Source of the DNA: Armadillidium nasatum
Taxonomy: Eukaryota; Arthropoda; Malacostraca; Isopoda; Armadillidiidae
NCBI GenBank assembly: GCA_009176605.1
Contig: SEYY01012114.1
Location: 1 to 20,284, forward strand
Reading direction: 5' to 3'
DNA: 20,284 bases
In this document: one piece after another, positions 9,390 through 20,284 of the stretch
How positions within the stretch are numbered: position 1 is the stretch's first letter
How the letters are laid out: the number at the start of each line of letters is the position of its first letter
Position numbers and translations under genes: made by a program
The notes under the pieces: generated by a model
Seen by the model: the letters and a program-made list of their open reading frames with translations, nothing else
Told to the model about the DNA's origin: nothing
Database searches by the model: none

Positions 9390-12137
9390 CGACCATTCCT
9401 TTGTAATGAAAAGGAATTTATCATATACAGTGATCATGAGCCATTACAATACCTTCACAATATGTCAACTGCAGATGGACGTATTGCGCGAACGTTAGAG
9501 GAACTTTCCGAATATAATTTTCAAATTCGCCACATCAGTGGTCGGAAAAATATTCTCGCAGATGCTTTATCCCGCTCTCCTGTACCGGTAATTGAATCAG
9601 AGCCTTTAGACGTGATGACTGAGGGAAATTTCGAAAAAAGTTATATTCCCCAGGGTTTTAAGCAAATAACTTTTCCGGGAGGTGGAGATTCTTTATTTCA
9701 ATGTTTTGCATTCTGGTTGGAAGGGTCAGAAGGGTCTCATGTTGAAATGAGAGAGAGGTTAGTTGAGGAACTAATTAAAGACCCGCGCAAGTATAATCTT
9801 CATGGAAGAAATCTGTTGAAGAGACTCAGATTGATGGCACACTCAGGTCAAGTACCAATCCCAGAAATAATTCAAGCATTCGCAAATCTTATGCATTGCA
9901 AAACTTTAGTTTATTATACTAGTGCTAAACCACTGGTATATGGGGAGGGTTTTACGGACACATGCCATTTATCTTGTGTGTCAGGAATTCATTACAATTT
10001 GCTAATTCCAGAAGAAAACGTTAATTCCTCAAGCGATATAGTCTCAATTAATTTAGTTAGAATACATTCTAAAACATCCAATTTACAAATACATAGCACA
10101 CTATTACAGAACTCTTCAGTAGACATAGACACTCTTAAACATAAACAGCAAACAGATAGGGTTTTAAAAAGTTTATCCAGAGTAGTTGTCAATAAATTGC
10201 CAAAGAAACAGTGGCCTAAGAACTTGACTGCATTCAAGTTGGTTGCTGAACATATTCACTTTTCCGAGGGGTTGTTGTTGGTTAAACATAAAAATGAGGA
10301 TAAATTCATTGTCCCATTCTCATATATGGTTTCTCTAGCAACGCAGTTCCACATTGATTATGGACATCTAGGTAGAAACAAGTTATTGTCTCTTATATAT
10401 GAGGAACTTTGGAATCCCCGAGTGAATCAAATAGTCTCAGACATTTGTAGATCTTGTCCACACTGTCAAGTGTCTAAGACAGGTACGAATATTGCCAGAC
10501 CCCCTATGTTGAAGATTAGTTCTTCTTTTCCATATGAGTTACTGGCAGTTGATCTGTTGCAATTGCCGCGCACCAGCAGAAATAATGGCTATTGTCTTGT
10601 TGCCATTGACCACTTTTCTAAATTTATCAATGTAGTGCCTCTGGTCAATAAAACCAGTCAAGTGGTCGCAAATGCATTCAAACACAAGATCTTACCTTTC
10701 TTAACCTACATTCCTGATCGTCTCTTAAGTGATCGTGGGTTAGAATTTATGGGTGAACCATTTGAAGAAGTATTACATGAATTTGGTATTGAACATGTGG
10801 TGATATCAAGTCACATGCCACAATGTAATGGAGTCACAGAACGTGTCAATCGTACACTGTTACAGATATTAAGGACTTTGGCTCAAGATAACCCATCATC
10901 ATGGGATAACCAGTTGCCTCAAGCAGTTATTTTATACAATAACACTTGGCATTCAGCCATTGATGCCACTCCATCAGATATCCTACTGAAAAACCCACAT
11001 TCTTTCAAAAGGAACCCATGTTTACAACAGTTCTGGCGGGAACCATCTAAACACTTCTCCCCATATCGTGAAGGGGACAAAGTTGCATATAAAGTTCACA
11101 TGCCAGGTAACCTGGTCATAAACAAATTCAAATCGCGCTATGTGGGACCATTTACTATTCGTCAAGCTCATGACAATGATCTTACTTATGTAATCTCTAG
11201 GGTAAATAAACCACACTCAGAGATTCGTGCTCACTATTCACAACTACGTCCATGGATAGAAGTTCCTCGTTACTTACGAGATAATCCCCATTTCAAGCAA
11301 TTACTTTCCTCAGAAGAGGTGGATGATGATCATCAGACTACTGATGAAGTAAGAATGGATGAAGAGATAGAAATCATGGACATTGAAGATAATCACGCTG
11401 CTGAGCCAGAGATTTTCAATTCATTGGAAACTGAATGTGAAGAAAGCGATTTTTTAGGTTTTGAAGTTAATTCAACATTATCTTTAAATGAATATTTGGG
11501 TTTTACAAGAGAATATTGTAATATTAGCATTACCAGTGCCAAAACTCCAACTGTTAGTAGCCTAGGTACATCCCACACACCACCTTTTAAGAACATGAAC
11601 ATTACACCCACAATTACACCAGTAGACGCAACATGTGTGGTTTCCAGTTGTCATTCTGTTGAAACATATTTGGGTCAAAATCTGGTGAGGGATGAAAGTG
11701 ATGTAGAATTTGGTTTGAATTTGCCAGGTGAAAAGGAATCTGAATCAAGGTTGAGCTCTTCTCTTAATAGTTGTCGCATGTCAGCTGATCTTTCACATCT
11801 TCAGGCCCTATGTCAGGTTACTGAGGGATCAATTGTTGTTAATGATAGTTCCACAATCGAGAATACACAAGGTTCAGAGCCCTCAAGTGGAGCAGATTTT
11901 GAAGGCTTCACCACAGGCAGGGTGAATACTCGTGATGTTCGGGATATCCTTGGAAGAGATTCTTCATTATATAATCTCAGGTCCCCCGAAAACGAAATGC
12001 GAACCAGAGTTGTTGAGACCATGGTAACTACCACTATTAGCACTGCAATTGGGTATAGAACTCGTTCTCATGGTCCTGTCCCAGAATATATTAATGTCTT
12101 AGAAAAGCCATTAGAATATATGTGGAAACATCACTAA
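9390..12137 (+). CDS. Partial pol: RNase H end, OTU-like domain, integrase, acidic tail (element 3)
   Basis: Homology starts at RPFLC (9390); the in-frame codons before it are LTR of element 2. Numbering from the ATG at 9270, RNase H supplies YSDHEPL (D55) and ADALSR (D98). An OTU-like domain (about 120-247) follows: GGGDSLFQC lines up with the OTU motif DGNCLF, so Ser141 stands at the catalytic Cys; the catalytic-type His is H241 (GIHYN). Integrase has H361, H366, C396 and C399, then D428, D488 and E524 (35 residues between the last two), and a GPF module near 626. From about 680 the tail is acidic and probably disordered, ending YRTRSHG...KPLEYMW. A polyprotein start upstream is expected across element 2. 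OTU domains deubiquitinate or process polyproteins as Cys proteases; with Ser here, activity is doubtful. Confidence 0.88.
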   Translation, partial: RPFLCNEKEFIIYSDHEPLQYLHNMSTADGRIARTLEELSEYNFQIRHISGRKNILADALSRSPVPVIESEPLDVMTEGNFEKSYIPQGFKQITFPGGGDSLFQCFAFWLEGSEGSHVEMRERLVEELIKDPRKYNLHGRNLLKRLRLMAHSGQVPIPEIIQAFANLMHCKTLVYYTSAKPLVYGEGFTDTCHLSCVSGIHYNLLIPEENVNSSSDIVSINLVRIHSKTSNLQIHSTLLQNSSVDIDTLKHKQQTDRVLKSLSRVVVNKLPKKQWPKNLTAFKLVAEHIHFSEGLLLVKHKNEDKFIVPFSYMVSLATQFHIDYGHLGRNKLLSLIYEELWNPRVNQIVSDICRSCPHCQVSKTGTNIARPPMLKISSSFPYELLAVDLLQLPRTSRNNGYCLVAIDHFSKFINVVPLVNKTSQVVANAFKHKILPFLTYIPDRLLSDRGLEFMGEPFEEVLHEFGIEHVVISSHMPQCNGVTERVNRTLLQILRTLAQDNPSSWDNQLPQAVILYNNTWHSAIDATPSDILLKNPHSFKRNPCLQQFWREPSKHFSPYREGDKVAYKVHMPGNLVINKFKSRYVGPFTIRQAHDNDLTYVISRVNKPHSEIRAHYSQLRPWIEVPRYLRDNPHFKQLLSSEEVDDDHQTTDEVRMDEEIEIMDIEDNHAAEPEIFNSLETECEESDFLGFEVNSTLSLNEYLGFTREYCNISITSAKTPTVSSLGTSHTPPFKNMNITPTITPVDATCVVSSCHSVETYLGQNLVRDESDVEFGLNLPGEKESESRLSSSLNSCRMSADLSHLQALCQVTEGSIVVNDSSTIENTQGSEPSSGADFEGFTTGRVNTRDVRDILGRDSSLYNLRSPENEMRTRVVETMVTTTISTAIGYRTRSHGPVPEYINVLEKPLEYMWKHH

Positions 12138-12756
12138 TGCATTCCATACAAAATTATTCTTTTATTAATGTTTTCCAAAATGTCTGATTTTGAGATTTGT
12201 TTTTTTTTTTTTTTTTTTTTTTACATGCATTTTGTTTAATCATTTTCTTATTCACACATTATTTGCATTAAAAATTTATTTAATTTTATTATTTATATAT
12301 GTTGGTTCTTTAACCCTTCTGAATTACTTTCTAGGATTTTTATTTTTTATTTTTTATTTTTTTTGTATATGTTATGTATTTTTTTTTCATTCCTTTGTTG
12401 TTTTGTGACAATTACATACAAATATATATTGTATTTTTCAGATAGTGAAAGTTCTGGAGTAGTAAATTATCTACCAATATAACATTTTGTAAATCATCTG
12501 CCAATGTAACATTTTGTAAAAAGGTTTTGTTTTTCTCTTAAGAATGTAATTGTTACTGTTGGAATTGGTCAGAGGACTTCGTTTGCATTCTCTCTCTTGC
12601 TCACAATCACATATTATTGGCTCGAAACTCATGCAAAGCAGCTATATTGGGGGGATCTTATTCTATGAGGAGGGAGCTTTCTTTCTTTTCTCACTCCGGT
12701 ATGACTTGTATGATTGTTTGGTGAAAGAAAAGTACCTTTTCTTTGGTGAGGGATAA
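12138..12756 (+). other. Spacer of element 3 lacking the SGNH ORF, with acceptor and pre-LTR hairpin
   Basis: Poly(T) at about 12200-12222 lies 62 nt after the integrase stop. ATATTGTATTTTTCAG ends at 12441, matching the acceptors before the SGNH ORFs of elements 1 and 2. After it comes a tandem duplication of about 27 bp (TAAATTATCTACC / TAAATCATCTGCC, around 12463-12520) and no SGNH sequence. The last 200 bases resemble the pre-LTR part of element 1, with the perfect stem AAAGAAAAG (12724-12732) / CTTTTCTTT (12736-12744), loop TAC, 12 nt before the LTR. An apparent 68-codon ORF here runs through the hairpin and is not supported. Confidence 0.6.
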
Positions 12757-14356
12757 TGTAGAAATTTGCAAATAGGGCACCCAACCCTATACTTACAATC
12801 AGAACTCCCCTTCATTTCCTTTTTGTTTATGGGAGCTAAATATCAATTATTATTTAGTTATGACTTGGATGTATGTTTGACAGATGTTAAATCAGCTTTT
12901 CTTTCCTTTACAGATAGTAAATAATTTATAAAACCCTAAAGTTTAAAATAGGGAAGACTAGAAAATATTCAGTACAGGAAGATAGACAGTATTCATTTAA
13001 TTTGTCAATTTCATCTCCCTTGCAAGGGTAAGTTTACCATTACATATCCTTACATTAATAGGAGGGTTAGACATGTGAATATAACTATTGGGATGGGTTA
13101 ATGTTTAGATTCATTTAACTTAATAACCATACCCTTTTAGGTACCAATTGTGGAGTCAGTTACAAGTTTGGAACTCATATTGGATTGGGAATCTGACTGA
13201 TGTTTAGGCCAGATAAGTTGTTTGGGATAATTGCTAACTTCAGATTTTGCAGTTACTTGCTAAGCCGAGCCATAGATCTAAACTCATTTAGAACTGAGCA
13301 GGCAAGAGAATGCAAACGATCTCCTCTGGCAAATGACAAGTTAAGTACACCCATTCCGGAATTTGTAAATTTTTGTAATTAATAACCTACCATAACTATA
13401 ACTACCTACTGTAACATTAGGATTAGTTGTATATTTTCATTTGTTGAAAAAGTATTCATTAGTTGCACCATACATAAATAATCATATTTGTGTATGAAGT
13501 TGCAATTATTGAATAAATCATATACAAATATTTATATTTGTATATGAGAAACTTTTGTAAAATTGAGCACTACACAGATATTTATATCTGTGTATGCAAT
13601 TAGACTGTTTGTGAATAAATATTCATTAGTTGCACCATACATAAATAATCATCTTTGTGTATGAAGTTGCAATTATTGAATAAGTCATATACAAATATTT
13701 ATATTTGTATATGAGATCATAATTTGTATAACAGGGCACTACACAGATATTTATATCTGTGTATGCAATTAGTTTTCTAAAATAAGTATTCATTAGTTGC
13801 ACCATACATAATTAATCATCCTTGTGTATGAAGTTGCAATTAATGAGTGAATCATATACAAATATTTATATTTGTATATGAGAAAGTTTGTAATATTCGT
13901 TGTAAGTCTTTGGCGCAATAGTGATAGTAATTAGGGTCATAACAATTCTGGTTCACGCATTTTTCTTATATTAGTACATGGTTTCTGAGTGTATTTATAT
14001 TTCAGTAAATTTATATATTAGTGGGGTGTATTTTCATTTAGTAGATAGCATCCTGCGTTTTCCTGTAGTTTGTTTTTTTTTTTTTTTTCTCTTTTTGTTC
14101 TAATTTTTGTAAAGTCATCTGTAGAGTCATAAGTCATAGGTATTGGAGGTTTCATTGGCAATTCTTCTTTGATTCACCCAGGCCACGTTAAGGGTGGAGA
14201 AGCTTGTAATACGAGGATCCTAAAACCAGACCTGAGTGTCTAGCTTATCTTGTTGTGTAACTAAAGTAACAGTGGGGGAAGTGTTGTTGACTACCGAGTC
14301 TTTGGTCTTCATATTGAGAGGGTTGAAGGGTTGTAAAAGAGGTGGTCTCTCCCCTT

Positions 14357-14360
<4 letters not shown>
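12757..14360 (+). repeat. 3' LTR of element 3 (about 1.6 kb)
   Basis: It begins TGTAGAAATTTG after GGTGAGGGATAA and ends CTCCCCTTAACA, followed by (AT)n. Its 3' part aligns in blocks with LTR 1: GGGGTGTATTTTCATTTAGTAG with GTTTTCCTGTAGTT (near 14034-14075), GACCTGAGTGTCT, and the terminal CCTTAACA. A 167-bp tandem repeat (13451-13885) lengthens it relative to LTR 1. A 60-codon ORF at 13200-13382 has no recognisable features. Confidence 0.7.
13451..13885 (+). repeat. 167-bp tandem repeat, about 2.6 copies, with hairpins, in LTR 3
   Basis: ATTCATTAGTTGCACC recurs at 13454, 13621 and 13788, an exact 167-bp period. Each full unit holds three imperfect palindromes. One starts CATACATAAATA. The second has 12-bp arms, CATATACAAATA and TATTTGTATATG, around TTTA (13519-13546). 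The third has 10-bp arms, TACACAGATA and TATCTGTGTA, around the same TTTA (13571-13594). Arms are preserved in the later copies. Confidence 0.92.
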
Positions 14361-14396
<36 letters not shown>

Positions 14397-14409
14397 TATA
14401 TATATTATT
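14361..14409. repeat. (AT)n microsatellite at the right end of element 3
   Basis: A nearly pure AT repeat starts directly after the LTR 3 terminal CA. Either element 3 inserted into a pre-existing AT tract or the target duplication seeded the tract. Confidence 0.9.
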
Positions 14410-15069
14410 ATTATATAATTTATCTATGTTTTTTTTTTTTTTTTTTTTTGAAGATATTCAGAATATAAGAAATTGAAAGCATCTGATACTTGTACTAAAA
14501 TATTGTTTTTTATTCTCTTCTGTCAATTAAACTATTCTCTTTTCAAAATAAGCTATATAAAAACTTTAAAGTCAGAAACAAAAGAATTATGAATCTAAAG
14601 ATAGGGTGGTAGTAATACAAAAAGAAGAGTAACAACTTTAAAATACATACAGGTATATCTATAATTTGGTAATGAATTTACTAGTGATAGGACAAATTTG
14701 ACCAAAAGGACTTTGTCATCAATATCCAAATGTTGAGCCTACTTTTAAGCATTTTATAAAATCGTAGTCAAGTTTTAAAGCCTATAGAAGCTAAGTGTTT
14801 TTATGGGTGACACTGAATATTTAAGAAAGTTTTGGGAATTGAAGTATGTATTACAGTTTCAAAATCCTATTATTATAAACTAAAAGTTTTATTTCTAGTT
14901 TATAAATATTGTTCAGACATAGAGAAAAGTTTTGATAGCCATATAAAAAAATGATGAGTCAACCACTACTCTTTTACAAAAAAAATAAAAAATTATTTAT
15001 AAATAAAGATAAAATTTTTCTTCCATAAAAGTTTTATATTCAATACTTTATATTTGTATAATAGCACAT
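14410..15069. other. AT-rich flanking DNA, no gene seen
   Basis: It holds a T run at about 14430-14449 and scattered A/T runs. There are no long ORFs, RNA motifs or recognisable repeats on either strand. Confidence 0.6.
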
Positions 15070-15935
15070 ATAATGGTAATAAATAAGAATGGAACCATAT
15101 ATTTTTTTTTCCTACTCAGTATACATATGCAGAGGAAATGATTGTAATATGAATTTTTTTTTCGGTTTATCAGTGCAAAGGATTTTGTAAGGAGGAAAAA
15201 AAAAAAAAAAAAAACTCAAATGATTAAGATTTGTTTTTTTTTCAATATGGTGTATCTATTTTGTCTACCACTAATTCGATTGTCCCATTCAAAGCCTTTT
15301 TTTTTTTTACAATATTGCTAAATAAATTGGATTTGATATATATATATATATAATATATATTATATATATATATATATGAAAATTTTATCACTAGCACTCA
15401 CAGGTCAGGGGGTACAGGGGCTTCATGATTGTGTGCCATGCATTTACATTTTCATTGCTATACTGAAATAATATTTAAATTAAATTAATCTTTTTTTTTT
15501 TTTAAATATGCTTATTATTATTTATACATATTTTGATTATAACACAAGATGCAGATGCATGGCACATGATCTTTGTTTATAGAGGGCTCTGGCGCCCCAT
15601 ACACCTAACCTGTGCATTGGTGATAAAATTTTCATTTATATTATCTTGAATTTGATTTAGCAATATTGCTAAAACAAGATGGTGGAAGGAAAATACATCT
15701 TTGAATAGGATACTCGAATTAGCACAGACAAAATAGATACACCATATTGGAAAAATAATAATTTTAATCATTTTAAATTTTTATATTTTTTAATATTTTT
15801 TCCTTACAAAAACCTTTACCATTCACTGATAAACCAAAAAAATTAATATGACGATTATTTCCTCTACATAGGTAGGCTGAATAGAGAAAAAATTTTATTG
15901 TTCCATTCTTATTTATTACTATATAATTACCATAA
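15070..15935. repeat. Large imperfect inverted repeat (foldback), arms about 370 bp
   Basis: The left arm (about 15070-15444) is the reverse complement of the right arm (about 15555-15935) apart from many substitutions and small indels. Matching anchors are GGTAATAAATAAGAATGGAA (15075) with TTCCATTCTTATTTATTAC (15901), CAATATGGTGTATCTATTTT (15243) with its complement near 15730, CAATATTGCTAAAT (15311) with ATTTAGCAATATTG (15655), and GTGCCATGCAT (15433) with ATGCATGGCAC (15555). The loop is about 110 bp and AT-rich. A (TA)n tract (15336-15377) interrupts only the left arm. It could be a foldback or MITE-type DNA transposon, or two copies of one repeat in opposite orientation. Two 64-codon minus-strand ORFs in the right arm are not preserved in the left and are not supported as genes. 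Confidence 0.85.
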
Positions 15936-18261
<2,326 letters not shown>

Positions 18262-18395
18262 GACAGAAAAATTTGCCGCACGCCAGGATTCCAACATACT
18301 GACTACAGTGTTACCGTTAGACAATGTAAAGGTGACTCTACCACCGAGCTACGCCGCCTCTCCAAAGAAGGCATAGTAGAACGGTTTTCAAGCTC
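18262..18395 (-). mobile_element. tRNA-derived SINE-like copy (minus strand)
   Basis: Read on the minus strand, GGCGGCGTAGCTCGGTGGTA (18339-18358) is a tRNA 5' half with the box A promoter and a D arm (GCTC...GAGT). GTTGGAATCC (18286-18295) is a degraded box B. The copy then runs into CAAATTTTTCTGTC. Its 5' flank, including GGTTTTCAAGCTC read on + (18383-18395), is shared in inverted form with the second copy. The cloverleaf is imperfect, so it is a SINE head or tRNA pseudogene, not a working tRNA. Confidence 0.65.
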
Positions 18396-18540
18396 TTCTG
18401 TTTCGAATCACTGTAGCAACTCGGTACCTATTTAAATCCTTTTAAGGGTGCTTGGAACCCCTACTAGAGCTACTAAATAGGAGAACCCAGTAGAATGACA
18501 CAGTAGAGGCTTTCAAGTACCCTCCTATGGATTTCAATAG

Positions 18541-19388
<848 letters not shown>

Positions 19389-19488
19389 GTTGCTAACAGC
19401 GTAGGAAGCAGCATTGAAAGTAATTAATAATTTAAATTTAATAATAATAATAATGAAATGAATAAGCAAATAAATATATTAAACAAAT

Positions 19489-19527
19489 GACGTTTCGGAT
19501 TTATATCAAAATCCATTTTCAAATTAC
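19489..19527 (-). ncRNA. Degraded hammerhead-ribozyme-like motif
   Basis: On the minus strand, TTTGAAAAT is followed by a stem GGATTT/AAATCC (19509-19514 with 19497-19502) and then GAAACGTC. Hammerhead cores read CUGANGA, stem II, GAAA; here the first box is degraded (TTGAAAA) but the stem and the GAAAC box are kept. Such motifs are known in Penelope-like elements. It is probably inactive. Confidence 0.4.
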
Positions 19528-19851
19528 CTAAATGGAAAAATAAATAGATTAACACAGAGAATAAATAATAACACCACATTCACAAATCAAAATTTACAAT
19601 TAAAGTTAAGGTAGAGCACAAAAAACGATGACTGATTATACGATATGGTAAAGTTAAATGAACATCCTAAAGGATCAAGCAACACTGAATAATGAACATA
19701 TTAGTTGGTTGAAGACACAGTAAAAGTAGGATATTAACATGCTTAGTAAAATTAAATAAACAAATAAATAAATAAATAAACATACATACAAATATTGACA
19801 AATATATAAAATAAAATGCAATTAATAGTGGGGCTGAGGATATAGAAGAAT

Positions 19852-20043
19852 TTAACTGAGGTTTTCAACACTTAATGTATAAAGATCCAAAATCTTTCTG
19901 TCAGAGTCATAGGAACTAGAAGCTAAAATATTAACATCTGTGGAGCGAAATGGGTGGTCGTTTGAGTGAGAATGATTGCGGATGACTGAGAATGCAGAAT
20001 TGGAATACGGAAGTTGTGTTCTAAAGGATGTACCGAAATGCTT
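19852..20043 (-). pseudogene. GIY-YIG endonuclease C-terminal fragment of a Penelope-like element
   Basis: The minus-strand frame reads HFGTSFRTQLPYS, then IRNHSHSNDHPF, then VNILASSSYDSDRKILDLY and stops at 19852. The pattern (HlGxSxRT, a His-rich DHPF segment, dxxIL, then LxILexlyI) is what I associate with the end of the GIY-YIG domain of Penelope-like elements. The N-terminal GIY-YIG motifs and the RT are not present: the fragment starts at an AT stretch near 20043. The frame continues without a stop into the neighbouring ionotropic-receptor exon, which appears to be coincidental. The assignment is from memory of family patterns. Confidence 0.6.
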
Positions 20044-20067
20044 ATATATATATAACATTATATTTAC

Positions 20068-20239
20068 TTTTCCCCTTGATCTCGTTATGGTATGTTTGAT
20101 TTCCTCAATTTTATTTTCTTTCCTTCTTGAAATCTTTGCTTCTTTGTCAAGAATTCTTTGTAACCAGTGACCAACCAATCCAGATTCAATTAGGCGATAC
20201 AAATTGTTATCAATTATTGACATGTAAGGAGCTCCTTTC
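20068..20239 (-). CDS. Exon of an ionotropic receptor / ionotropic glutamate receptor-like channel
   Basis: Read on the minus strand, the exon begins after AATTTCACTTTCAG (acceptor AG at 20241-20240) and ends before GTAAAT (donor at 20067). It is 172 bp: one base completing a codon plus 57 codons. It encodes KGAPYMSIIDNNLYRLIE, then SGLVGHWLQRILDKEAK, then a charged stretch. This fits the second ligand-binding lobe of ionotropic (glutamate-like) receptors just before the last membrane helix, where KGsP, an E-x-G-(L/I) turn and a Trp are conserved. Ligand-gated channels of this class serve chemosensing in protostomes. The last helix should be in a further exon to the left on the minus strand, and I could not find it in this window, so the gene may be broken. 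The upstream exons lie beyond 20284. Confidence 0.65.
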
Positions 20240-20284
20240 CTGAAAGTGAAATTTTATTGACATTATACGTAGGAAGACATTCCC

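Larger units (their letters stand above)
9389..14360 (+). mobile_element. Element 3: 3' part of a Ty3/gypsy-type element interrupted by element 2
   Basis: The visible part runs from RNase H through OTU-like domain, integrase, tail and spacer to a 1.6-kb LTR that ends beside (AT)n. It is the oldest of the three by nesting, yet its visible pol frame has no stop for over 900 codons. It has no SGNH ORF, although the spacer keeps a matching acceptor and poly(T). Confidence 0.8.

Noticed and set aside
12550..12756. 68-codon ORF before LTR 3 as a remnant third ORF
   Set aside because: It overlaps the conserved non-coding pre-LTR block and hairpin and has no resemblance to the SGNH proteins.
13451..13885. 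CRISPR-like array
   Set aside because: The whole 167-bp unit is repeated, with no unique spacers, and it lies in an LTR of a eukaryotic element.

Overview
This is animal nuclear DNA, most likely from an arthropod and plausibly a decapod crustacean. It is AT-rich, with several dinucleotide (TA)n tracts of 100 bp or more, LTR retrotransposons, a Penelope-like remnant, tRNA-derived repeats and one exon that reads as a chemosensory ionotropic receptor. Nothing points to a prokaryote. The species call is an inference.

Positions 1-14360 are best explained as the 3' parts of three related Ty3/gypsy-type LTR retrotransposons nested in one another, all on the + strand. Element 1 (1-3595) is inserted in the OTU-like domain of element 2 (3596-9388). 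Element 2 is inserted in the RNase H domain of element 3 (9389-14360). Element 3 sits beside an (AT)n tract. At each junction an LTR ending in ACA abuts the interior of the next element's pol reading frame. The gag, protease and RT halves of all three should lie left of the window. Insertion order would be 3, then 2, then 1.

The lineage has an unusual architecture: RNase H, then an OTU-protease-like domain, then an HHCC/DD35E integrase with a GPF module, then a long acidic disordered tail. A separate ORF with SGNH/GDSL-esterase-like motifs follows in the env position, directly behind a splice acceptor. The OTU nucleophile position is Ser rather than Cys in element 3. The SGNH ORF is frameshifted in element 1, intact in element 2 and absent in element 3. 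The LTRs are long (about 1.4-1.6 kb) and carry tandem repeats and hairpins.

Positions 14361-20284 are flanking DNA with no complete gene. They hold a large imperfect foldback repeat (about 15070-15935), two tRNA-like SINE heads in head-to-head orientation (about 18275-18660), long (TA)n microsatellites, and on the minus strand the 3' end of a Penelope-like element (GIY-YIG C-terminus plus a hammerhead-like motif). At the right edge, also on the minus strand, is an ionotropic-receptor exon with both splice sites visible. The Penelope remnant would lie in that gene's intron.
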